A stretch of DNA of 6,591 bases from an uncultured Bacillota bacterium (GTDB lineage: Bacteria > Bacillota_I > Bacilli_A > RF39 > UBA660), in the NCBI GenBank assembly GCA_947383065.1, contig CANDCB010000053.1, positions 1 to 6,591 on the forward strand, in the 5' to 3' direction. Below, piece by piece: positions 1 to 5,749 of this stretch. Under the pieces are notes generated by a model. It saw only the letters and a program-made list of their open reading frames with translations. It was not told where the DNA came from and made no database searches. Position 1 is the first letter of the stretch. Every line of letters starts with the position of its first letter. A program made the position numbers and the translations under genes.

Positions 1-1
1 A

Positions 2-1180
2 TTTGTAAATACATTATTTTATGGTTTTTGTTTTATGAAAAGTGGAGAGCAAACATCTTTATTTACTCAGCAAGTTAAAGAAGAATTTGAACTATTTAAA
101 GATAATTATAATTATATGGACTATACATATGAGTTAAATAATAATTTTCCATATATTTTAGAAGTCCCAAGTATGGAGAATCGCCTTCATATAATAAAAA
201 AAGAAACTTATGATTTTTATTCAAATTTAGGTTATAACAAAATGGATAGTTTTATGTATAGTAAAGGTGGAACTATTTTTACCAATTTATTAATGAATAA
301 CAAATATATTTTTTCTCATAATCCTTTAAATGAAGATTTATATAAATTGATTGATAAAAAAGATAATTTGTATTATTATGAATCAAAATATAATTTAAAT
401 TATTTAATTCCTTATAATGGAAAGGTATATAATAAAGATACTGGTGATTTTTTTGAAAATCAAAATAGTGTATATAGAGAGTTATTTGATTATGATAAAG
501 ATATTCTTAATATAGAAAAAAAAGCAGAAAAATATAAGTTAAAGAAAGATCGAATTTATTATTTATATGTTGAATGTGATGATAGCTATTATTGTAATCA
601 TATTAATGATATAGATAAAGTTATTATTGAACAAAATACTATTTTAGGTGAAGGTTATAATCATTATATTGAATTTTATGTAAATGAAGATATAGATGTT
701 TCTTTTGATAATGATACTTTAAGTAATTTAAGGTTAGCGTATATTGATATAAAGGAATTTAAGGATTTTTATGAAAGATTTTCTAAGGAAAGTGTTGAAG
801 TAAATGTTGAAAAAAATAAAAAGATTTTTCAATATGAATCGTTAAAGAATACAGAAGTTTTAATACCTATTATTTATGATGATGCTTTTTTAGTAAAAGT
901 AAATGGAAATATAATAGATTATAAAATGAATATTTATAATATGTTATCTATACCATTAAAAAAAGGTTATAATAAAATTGAAATTATATATAGAGTAAAA
1001 TATTTAAAAGAAGGAATAATAATATCTATAGTAACTTTTATTTTATTTATTTTGGTATATTTTACAAATAAAAGGTTTCATTATTTAGATAAAGAGTTTG
1101 TTTTAATTCCATTATTTATTTTAAGTTTATTAATAGGTGTTTTGTTTATTTTAAAAGTATATATTTTGTCAATTTTTTAA
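2..1180 (+). CDS. YfhO-family membrane protein, C-terminal part (5' end outside window)
   Basis: The frame is open from base 2, and no ribosome site precedes the first ATG at 35, so that ATG is internal and the gene begins upstream of the window. Numbering from the Met at 35, residues about 40-150 resemble the large extracellular domain of YfhO proteins: a GGT...LL..KYIFS stretch at about 78-94, then a tyrosine-rich YYYESKY segment. Residues about 273-322 match the family's C-terminal beta domain (IPIIYDDAFLVKVNG, then LKKGYNKIEIIYR). Two membrane spans follow at about 327-344 and 355-379, ending the protein. YfhO proteins are multi-span GT-C-type enzymes; in Bacillus, YfhO acts with CsbB and GtcA to glycosylate lipoteichoic acid outside the membrane. 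The acceptor and sugar cannot be told here, and the catalytic N-terminal half is missing. No clear terminator separates it from the next operon. Confidence 0.8.
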   Translation, partial: FVNTLFYGFCFMKSGEQTSLFTQQVKEEFELFKDNYNYMDYTYELNNNFPYILEVPSMENRLHIIKKETYDFYSNLGYNKMDSFMYSKGGTIFTNLLMNNKYIFSHNPLNEDLYKLIDKKDNLYYYESKYNLNYLIPYNGKVYNKDTGDFFENQNSVYRELFDYDKDILNIEKKAEKYKLKKDRIYYLYVECDDSYYCNHINDIDKVIIEQNTILGEGYNHYIEFYVNEDIDVSFDNDTLSNLRLAYIDIKEFKDFYERFSKESVEVNVEKNKKIFQYESLKNTEVLIPIIYDDAFLVKVNGNIIDYKMNIYNMLSIPLKKGYNKIEIIYRVKYLKEGIIISIVTFILFILVYFTNKRFHYLDKEFVLIPLFILSLLIGVLFILKVYILSIF

Positions 1181-1218
1181 TATTAAATTTAAGATAATAA
1201 AGGATTAACAGCAATTTT

Positions 1219-1238
1219 ACATAAATTATAATTTATGT
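1219..1238. repeat. 20-bp perfect palindrome upstream of the pilin-operon promoter
   Basis: The arms ACATAAATTA and TAATTTATGT are exact reverse complements with no spacer. The last base coincides with the first base of the predicted -35 box at 1238. The location suits an operator for a dimeric regulator, or an RNA stem at the end of the upstream transcript, but there is no T-tract directly behind it. In such AT-rich DNA, chance palindromes are more frequent than usual, so the function is inferred only from size and position. Confidence 0.4.
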
Positions 1239-1266
1239 TGCATTATATTTTTTGATGATTTATAAT
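1238..1266 (+). promoter_or_regulatory. Sigma-A-type promoter of the pilin/TadZ operon
   Basis: The -35 box is TTGCAT (1238-1243) and the -10 box is a consensus TATAAT (1261-1266), separated by the ideal 17 bp. Transcription would start near 1273, about 30 bases before the first pilin gene. A ribosome site AGAGAGAGG (1285-1293) lies in the short leader. This is the only convincing promoter ahead of the five genes that follow. Confidence 0.65.
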
Positions 1267-1304
1267 TATAGTATAAATAAAAATAGAGAGAGGAAGATTT
1301 ATAG

Positions 1305-1571
1305 ATGAAAGAGGCAACAGGAGAATTAAATATGACTGTTATTACAGTAGTAGCAATTGCAGCTGTAGGATTATTGTTTACAGTATTTGTATGGCCAAAT
1401 ATTCAAGCAAATTTAGCTTTAAGTACAGCATGCTCTCAGGTTGATAATAAAGGAAATTATGAAACGAAGGATCCTGATATAAAAGCTGGAGACGATGGTT
1501 ATATTACTTGTACTTCATTTGATTGTACAGCTAACTATGGTGGAAAGTCTTTCCAAAAAAATTGTAAATAA
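1305..1571 (+). CDS. Short pilin-like single-span protein A (88 aa)
   Basis: First gene of a five-gene operon ending in a TadZ-like gene. It begins with a short leader, MKEATGELN, followed at once by one hydrophobic span (about residues 10-29) and an outside domain of about 58 residues. That is the plan of Flp/type IV pilins, which polymerise through the N-terminal helix. The first 31 residues align without a gap to the next gene product (shared MK-x-ATG-x-LN, TVI, and Trp30-Pro31). The outer domain has four cysteines (43, 69, 74, 87), enough for two disulfides. The canonical prepilin site (Gly, then Glu at +5) is not present; cleavage after Gly6 would leave Glu at +1, which is unusual. The start is fixed by AGAGAGAGG 12 bases upstream. 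The pilin role is inferred from architecture and the TadZ neighbour; it could instead be an uncleaved membrane-anchored surface protein. Confidence 0.6.
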   Translation: MKEATGELNMTVITVVAIAAVGLLFTVFVWPNIQANLALSTACSQVDNKGNYETKDPDIKAGDDGYITCTSFDCTANYGGKSFQKNCK

Positions 1572-1610
1572 TCTAGTAAATAAGAATTTTAAGAAAACAG
1601 GTGATATTAT

Positions 1611-1844
1611 ATGAAACAAGCTACAGGAGATTTGAATACTACTGTTATTGTTCTTGCAGCCGTTGCAATGCTATCGGCTGTTTTCTTTATGGTTATATGG
1701 CCAAGTGTTCGTCAAGGTATGAAAGAAGATGCAAATTGTTCAAATGCGGTTTGTGATGTTGGTTATAATCAAAATGGAATGGCAAATTGCTATAATCCAC
1801 AAGACTCGTCTAAAAATGTTTTTGAATGTCCTTTTAGAGGGTAG
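1611..1844 (+). CDS. Short pilin-like single-span protein B (77 aa), paralogue of A
   Basis: Second gene of the operon, 39 bases after protein A and preceded by AGGTGAT (1599-1605). Its N-terminus MKQATGDLNTTVI closely repeats that of protein A. The hydrophobic span covers about residues 11-30 and ends in Trp30-Pro31, the same positions as in A, so the two arose by duplication. The outer domain (about 45 residues) is very short and holds four cysteines (43, 48, 60, 73). Only Cys43 keeps its position relative to A, so the exposed parts have diverged while the helix is kept. This pattern fits pilins, where the helix packs the fibre core and the head varies. It may be the major subunit or an alternative subunit; the sequence does not say which. 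No canonical Flp or type IV processing motif is seen. Confidence 0.58.
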   Translation: MKQATGDLNTTVIVLAAVAMLSAVFFMVIWPSVRQGMKEDANCSNAVCDVGYNQNGMANCYNPQDSSKNVFECPFRG

Positions 1845-1852
1845 GTGAAGTT

Positions 1853-2380
1853 ATGAAAGAAGCTATAGGTGGAACTTGGATTTATGGAATAGTTTTAGTA
1901 TTTATAGTTGTTTTTACGACTTTTGTTAGTGTTTCAACTAATTATGCAAGAGCTTTTAGAATAAAAGATGAATTGATTTTAAATATTGAACATTATAAGG
2001 GAATAAATCAAAAAACTATTGAATCAATAAATGAATATTTAACAGGTATAGGTTATTCTGCCACTGGGGATTGTCCAGATGATGGCAAAAAATGGTTTGC
2101 TTTTTCATCATCTTCAACTGTTGGGACATCTTCTTATGGATCAAATGTAAATTATTGTTTAACAAAGTATACGGTTATTGAAAGAAGTGATTCGACACTT
2201 TCATCTGGGAAAAAATTACCAACTAATGGCCCAATAGGACATCCTGAAAGTGCTTATTATGGCATTGCAGTTTTTTTTAGACTAGATTGGCCAATTTTTA
2301 GGCAATTTTTTAGAATTACTATAACTGGTGAGAGTTCAGTAATTCAGATGCCTAAAGATGATTATAAATATACCAAATAG
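1853..2380 (+). CDS. Pilin-like single-span protein C (175 aa), possible minor pilin
   Basis: The ribosome site AGGTGA (1843-1848) overlaps the stop codon of protein B, so the two are likely translationally coupled. The N-terminus MKEAIGGTW carries the operon's shared MK-E/Q-A/S leader and runs into a hydrophobic span at about residues 9-28. An Asn30-Tyr31 pair and a basic/acidic helix (about 33-50) follow. The outer domain contains two cysteines, at 74 within GDCPDDGKKW and at 102 within YCLTKY; both motifs recur in the next gene product, suggesting a conserved disulfide. A second conserved block, YY...FFRLDWP followed by FFRITITGE, lies near residues 135-160. The size and layout fit a TadE/TadF-like minor pilin or pseudopilin, but the N-terminus does not match the TadE consensus, so the family is left open. 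Confidence 0.55.
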   Translation: MKEAIGGTWIYGIVLVFIVVFTTFVSVSTNYARAFRIKDELILNIEHYKGINQKTIESINEYLTGIGYSATGDCPDDGKKWFAFSSSSTVGTSSYGSNVNYCLTKYTVIERSDSTLSSGKKLPTNGPIGHPESAYYGIAVFFRLDWPIFRQFFRITITGESSVIQMPKDDYKYTK

Positions 2381-2395
2381 TAAGTAGGTGAAATA

Positions 2396-2983
2396 ATGAA
2401 ACAAAGTATATCAAGTGTTTGGCTATTAGGTTTAATTATAGTTTTTATTCTTATTTTTGCTTGTTATATTACTATTACTATTAATTATTCAGCGTCTTTT
2501 AAATTAAAAAATGAAGTATTAAATATTATTCAAAAGCATCATGGTTTAACTAGTGATGAAAGAGAAAAAGATATAAAATCAGTAGTTACAGGTGGTAATG
2601 TAAAAGGTAATGTTTCGGCTTTTAAAACAATAAATTTATATTTAAGAGGAAATGCTTATACTGCTGAAGGTTATTGCCCTGATGATGGAAAAATTTGGTA
2701 CGGTGTTTCTAATATTTATGATGGAGATAATGCCAGAAATGCTAAAATAGAAAAAGCTGCAAATAATAAGAAATATTATTACTGTGTTGCAAAATATGAT
2801 GCAGATGCGAATAAATCTAAATTTCAAAGTATCTATTATAAAGTGAGATTATTTTATAAGTTTGAGGTCCCTGTATTATCAGAATTTTTTTCAATAAAAG
2901 TTGAAGGGATGACTGATGAAATTTATGATCCAGTTGCTGATGGTCTTGAAGGTTCTAGTGATAAATTTTTTACTAAAGAATAA
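2396..2983 (+). CDS. Pilin-like single-span protein D (195 aa), paralogue of C
   Basis: Fourth gene of the operon, 15 bases after C, with AGGTGA at 2385-2390. The leader MKQSISSVW and a hydrophobic span (about residues 8-28) are followed by Asn30-Tyr31 and a Lys-rich helix (FKLKNEV), as in C. The outer domain repeats C's signatures: an IN.YL.G..Y.A.G.CPDDGK.W block around residues 79-101 (Cys94), YYYCVAKY around 127-134 (Cys130), and a C-terminal YY....F....P....FF.I...G block around 147-171. It is about 20 residues longer than C, mainly through an insertion before the CPDDGK motif (about residues 50-75) and between the cysteines. C and D therefore form a duplicated pair. A role as minor pilins or tip/priming subunits is inferred from the operon; no enzyme motif is visible. 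Cys23 lies inside the membrane span. Confidence 0.55.
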   Translation: MKQSISSVWLLGLIIVFILIFACYITITINYSASFKLKNEVLNIIQKHHGLTSDEREKDIKSVVTGGNVKGNVSAFKTINLYLRGNAYTAEGYCPDDGKIWYGVSNIYDGDNARNAKIEKAANNKKYYYCVAKYDADANKSKFQSIYYKVRLFYKFEVPVLSEFFSIKVEGMTDEIYDPVADGLEGSSDKFFTKE

Positions 2984-3006
2984 TTTGTGAAAGGAGAATT
3001 TTAATT

Positions 3007-4086
3007 ATGAATGTTATAGTTTCTAATAAATATTCAGCAATGTTATCAAGTTTAAGTACTAAAATAGACTTGATAAAAACTATTGATGGTGAATTTCAAG
3101 TAGATGATTTAATAGCACAATTTGATAATTTCTTTTTTAATAAAATGATTTTGGATATAACTGCAATTTCTGGTTATCAAGATATATCACAAATTCAAAG
3201 ATTATCATTTGGAATGGATATGTCAAAAGTTATATTATTATTAGATGATTCTCAAATTGTAAATTCTCCACAGTATTTATCTGAACTGGTTTCAATGGGA
3301 ATTTATAATTTTACGAGAAATATAGACGCTATTTCTTATTTAATTGATAATCCTAATTCATATAAAGATGTTGCACAATTTCATATGTTGGGATCTAGTG
3401 GTCCTATGCCTGAACAACAAGTTCAAAATAATAATAAAGGTTTGTTTGGCTTTAATTCTAATATTAATAGTGAAAAGACTTTTATTAACCAAAATGTTGG
3501 AATGCCTTCAATAGGTGGAACAAGAGTAATTGGTATTAAAGATTTGACGGATCATGCAGGAGCAACGACGCTTCTTTATATGATGAAAAAACAATTGTCA
3601 GAACATTATAATGTATTGGGATTAGAACTTGATAAAAATGATTTTCTATATTTTAATGATCCAGATTTAAAAAGTGTTAGTAGTAGAGAATTAAAGACAA
3701 TTCTTGATAATCCAATTAATAACTATAATGTTATTTTGATTGATATAAATAGTAGTGCTGAAGAAGCTAATTGTACAGAAATGCTTTATTTAATTGAACC
3801 TTCTACTTTAATGTTAAATAAAATGATTAGAAGGGATAGAAATATTTTAGATAAAATGCGTGGAATGAAAATTATATTAAATAAGAGTTTGTTAGATCAG
3901 TCTGATATTAGAGATTTTGAAGGTGAAGCAAGATGTAACATATTTCATAATATTCCACCACTTGATGATAAAAAAGATAAGCATCGTGTATTAGATGAAT
4001 TATTAAATAAACTTGGTTTTGATAAGAATAGACCAGCTGGTGAGACTGGAAGAACTACTAAATTGTTTGGAATAATTAAGGAATGA
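3007..4086 (+). CDS. TadZ/CpaE-like pilus localisation ATPase (deviant MinD/ParA type)
   Basis: Last gene of the pilin operon, 23 bases after D, with AAAGGAG (2990-2996) ten bases before the ATG. Two domains are visible. Residues 1 to about 125 look like an atypical response-regulator receiver (alternating strands such as KMILDIT and KVILLLD, then GIYNFTRNIDAI). An Asn/Gln-rich linker (about 130-170) leads to a MinD/ParA-type domain at about 172-340. Its P-loop position reads TDHAGATTLL (181-190), where the usual GKTT is GATT and the catalytic lysine is absent; the switch II strand is VILIDINSS (242-250). Such loss is common in TadZ/CpaE proteins, which sit at the membrane and mark where a Tad pilus is assembled. 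The C-terminal part has the expected KIILNK strand (288-293) and IPPLDD segment (316-321). The gene ends in TGA just before a terminator. Tad motor and platform genes are absent from the window. Confidence 0.78.
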   Translation: MNVIVSNKYSAMLSSLSTKIDLIKTIDGEFQVDDLIAQFDNFFFNKMILDITAISGYQDISQIQRLSFGMDMSKVILLLDDSQIVNSPQYLSELVSMGIYNFTRNIDAISYLIDNPNSYKDVAQFHMLGSSGPMPEQQVQNNNKGLFGFNSNINSEKTFINQNVGMPSIGGTRVIGIKDLTDHAGATTLLYMMKKQLSEHYNVLGLELDKNDFLYFNDPDLKSVSSRELKTILDNPINNYNVILIDINSSAEEANCTEMLYLIEPSTLMLNKMIRRDRNILDKMRGMKIILNKSLLDQSDIRDFEGEARCNIFHNIPPLDDKKDKHRVLDELLNKLGFDKNRPAGETGRTTKLFGIIKE

Positions 4087-4091
4087 TTAAT

Positions 4092-4121
4092 AAACCTTGT
4101 TTTAAGAAAAACAAGGTTTTT
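4092..4121 (+). terminator. Rho-independent terminator of the pilin/TadZ operon
   Basis: A perfect 12-bp stem pairs AAACCTTGTTTT (4092-4103) with AAAACAAGGTTT (4108-4119) around an AAGA loop. A run of five T (4117-4121) overlaps the end of the stem. It begins six bases after the TGA stop of the TadZ-like gene. The A-rich left arm also gives the opposite strand a T-run, so it may act in both directions. Confidence 0.9.
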
Positions 4122-4146
4122 GTGTGATTAATTATTGATGTTAGTG

Positions 4147-4176
4147 TTGAAGAATAAAGGCTTGACATGTTATAAT
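4147..4176 (+). promoter_or_regulatory. Extended -10 promoter of the HipA-like gene
   Basis: A TGTTATAAT extended -10 (TG at 4168-4169, TATAAT at 4171-4176) lies 24 bases before the ATG at 4200. The best -35 match at the right distance is TTGAAG (4147-4152, 18-bp spacer). A consensus-looking TTGACA at 4162-4167 is only three bases from the -10 and cannot be its partner. AGAGG (4187-4191) is the ribosome site, eight bases before the start. The core and next bases, TATAATCAA, recur at 5685 ahead of the WXG100 genes. Confidence 0.65.
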
Positions 4177-4199
4177 CAATAAGAATAGAGGTTAATATT

Positions 4200-5564
4200 A
4201 TGAATAGAAAAGAACTTATTATAAAATATATTAGAGAAAAATTAGACTCTTTGCAAGAATTGGGTAAAGTTTATAGCGAGGAAAAAATTAATTTATTAGC
4301 TGAAAATTTGGCAGCTACAAATAAAACCTTAACAGAAGTCAGTGCTTTAATAGATAATAAGTTCTCAAGTCAAATAAGAAAGATTAGACATAATAATCAA
4401 TTAGCTTCATTAAAAGAATACTATTTATCTAGTATAGATAAATTGAAAAAAGGAAATAATTGTTATTTATTATCATATGATCAAGGTGTTAAAGTATTAG
4501 AGCAAGCTTATGTTAAGGAAATTGAAGAAATTAATCCTTTTTTGAAGTTAGTTAATGTTAATAATAGAGTTAAAGGTTATAAAAAGGATAATAGTGTTGA
4601 TAATGATTATGAATTAATAATGAGTGATATTGCTTTTTTACTTAATATTCCTTTTGCAAGAACTTATCGTGTTTTTGATGATAAAATGGAACCACAAGGA
4701 ATTATTAATCTTTCTTTTGTAGAAAGCGATGAAAAGTTTTTAAATCTTGAAGATGTTTTAAAATTTGTTAAGGAAGAATCTCCAAAATTTACTTTAGTAC
4801 AAGAATTAGTAAATTATCATGATAAAAATATTAAGCATGGTTTAAAAGTTATTAAAGAATTAGATGATTATAAGAAAAATTTTGAATATATTTTTAAATT
4901 ATTTGAGGCTTTGCCTGATGTGACTGATTCAAATATTAAAGAGTTAAAAGCAGATTATTTAAGGATGAAGATATTTGAATTATTAACAAATAGTTTGAAT
5001 AATAATTTGAATAATTTTGGTTTGATGGTTAATAAAGACAGTCTTAAATATACATATCGTTTATCGCCTTCTTATAATAAAGTTTCTTTGCCTTCAATTG
5101 GGGAAGAAAATACAATATGTAATTTCTTTATAGTTAATAAAAAAGAATTATTAAATACGATAATTAACTCTTATTATGATGATGTAAAAGGGTTATTAAA
5201 TTTAATTTTTGAAAATAAAGATTCTTTGTTTTCTTTAATTGATCAAGTTATAAAAGAACATTTAGAATATTCGCATTATAATAAGTATCATGATATTGTG
5301 ATGGCTAATATTAATTTAATTGTTCAACTAGTTTCACAAAAAAGATTGAGTCTTGGTATATCAGATGGTCAAATGGAAGAAATGTGTATGGAAAATGATT
5401 TATATCATGCAAGAATAGCACCATTTTTAAATAATTATGTTGGAGACATGTATGAAGAAGAACGAGGAAGTACTATTATACTAGGAATAGTAACGGTAGT
5501 ATTATTTATTACAATAGGAATAATTTTATTAACTATTTATGCGGTAAGTAAAATGCAGATGTAA
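4200..5564 (+). CDS. HipA-like pseudokinase with C-terminal membrane anchor (454 aa)
   Basis: Residues 1 to about 80 are helical and charged, with no recognised domain. Residues about 85-300 resemble HipA/CtkA-type kinases: YELIMSDIAFLLNIPFARTY (137-156) matches the E..S.IA..LGIP.A.Y helix, and INLSFVESDEKFLNLEDVL (169-187) matches the family's S.NF....E.FI segment. The catalytic stretch FELLTNSLNNNLNNFGL (259-275) aligns without gaps to the usual F-D-x-L-T-G-N-T-D-R-H-x-x-N-W-G-I. Asp becomes Asn267 and His becomes Asn269, while Asn272 is kept. The metal-binding Asp of LAP.(F/Y)D is Asn293 (LSPSYN). It is therefore probably inactive as a kinase but may bind a nucleotide or a partner. One hydrophobic span (425-449) near the C-terminus leaves the bulk in the cytoplasm. 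It has its own promoter and terminator and stands just before WXG100 genes. The fold assignment is by motif only; the role is unknown. Confidence 0.62.
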   Translation: MNRKELIIKYIREKLDSLQELGKVYSEEKINLLAENLAATNKTLTEVSALIDNKFSSQIRKIRHNNQLASLKEYYLSSIDKLKKGNNCYLLSYDQGVKVLEQAYVKEIEEINPFLKLVNVNNRVKGYKKDNSVDNDYELIMSDIAFLLNIPFARTYRVFDDKMEPQGIINLSFVESDEKFLNLEDVLKFVKEESPKFTLVQELVNYHDKNIKHGLKVIKELDDYKKNFEYIFKLFEALPDVTDSNIKELKADYLRMKIFELLTNSLNNNLNNFGLMVNKDSLKYTYRLSPSYNKVSLPSIGEENTICNFFIVNKKELLNTIINSYYDDVKGLLNLIFENKDSLFSLIDQVIKEHLEYSHYNKYHDIVMANINLIVQLVSQKRLSLGISDGQMEEMCMENDLYHARIAPFLNNYVGDMYEEERGSTIILGIVTVVLFITIGIILLTIYAVSKMQM

Positions 5565-5594
5565 GATATCTTAGTTATTGACTAAGATATTTTT
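5563..5594 (+). terminator. Rho-independent terminator overlapping the HipA-like stop codon
   Basis: A 13-bp stem (5563-5575 with 5581-5593, one G-T pair) contains the perfect arms ATATCTTAGT and ACTAAGATAT around a TATTG loop, followed by a T-run at 5590-5594. The left arm starts inside the TAA stop codon, so translating ribosomes would cover it until release. It isolates the HipA-like gene from the WXG100 genes transcriptionally. Confidence 0.85.
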
Positions 5595-5613
5595 AAATAT
5601 TAGATGACTTTTA

Positions 5614-5642
5614 TTGATTAATTGTTTAAATTAATTTATAAT
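5614..5642 (+). promoter_or_regulatory. Promoter P1 of the WXG100 cluster
   Basis: The -35 box is TTGATT (5614-5619) and the -10 box is TATAAT (5637-5642), with a 17-bp spacer. It would give a 5' leader of about 100 bases before the first WXG100 gene. The rest of the gap between 5595 and 5749 holds a second candidate promoter and no convincing gene. Confidence 0.6.
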
Positions 5643-5681
5643 GAAAAGTATAAGGGTATGATGATGTTAGATAGGGGTGTT

Positions 5682-5690
5682 TGGTATAAT
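5682..5690 (+). promoter_or_regulatory. Candidate promoter P2 (extended -10) of the WXG100 cluster
   Basis: TGGTATAAT is an extended -10 (TG at 5682-5683, TATAAT at 5685-5690), 59 bases before the ATG. No good -35 is present at the right distance, as is tolerated with an extended -10. The sequence TG-N-TATAATCAA is the same as at 4168-4179 before the HipA-like gene. Together with P1 it would allow two transcription starts for the secreted substrates. Confidence 0.45.
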
Positions 5691-5738
5691 CAAGCATTGT
5701 TTCTACTTGATAAAAATATTCTTATAAAAAATAATTAT

Positions 5739-5746
5739 GGAGGTGG
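5739..5746 (+). promoter_or_regulatory. Very strong ribosome binding site of the first WXG100 gene
   Basis: GGAGGTGG lies directly before the ATG at 5750; its GGAGG core ends six bases from the start codon, the best-matched site in the window. It selects the ATG at 5750 over the in-frame ATG at 5765 and suggests high expression, as is usual for WXG100 proteins. Confidence 0.8.
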
Positions 5747-5749
5747 ATT

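Noticed and set aside
35..37. ATG at 35 as the true start of the YfhO-like gene
   Set aside because: The frame stays open to the window edge, no ribosome site precedes it, and the protein would lack the multi-span catalytic half of the family.
2642..2827. Open frame of 61 codons on the minus strand
   Set aside because: It lies wholly inside the coding region of pilin-like protein D, is Ile/Ser-rich low-complexity in composition, and is explained as a shadow of the real gene.
4084..4134. TGA read as Trp (Mycoplasma code), extending the TadZ-like gene
   Set aside because: All other Trp codons are TGG, and the extension would run through a strong terminator hairpin.
4162..4176. TTGACA next to TATAAT as a classical promoter
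   Set aside because: The spacer is only three bases, far too short. The TATAAT is better explained as an extended -10 with TG at 4168-4169.
4200..5564. Active HipA toxin of a HipBA toxin-antitoxin pair
   Set aside because: The catalytic and metal-binding Asp residues are replaced by Asn, there is a C-terminal membrane span, and no helix-turn-helix antitoxin gene is adjacent.
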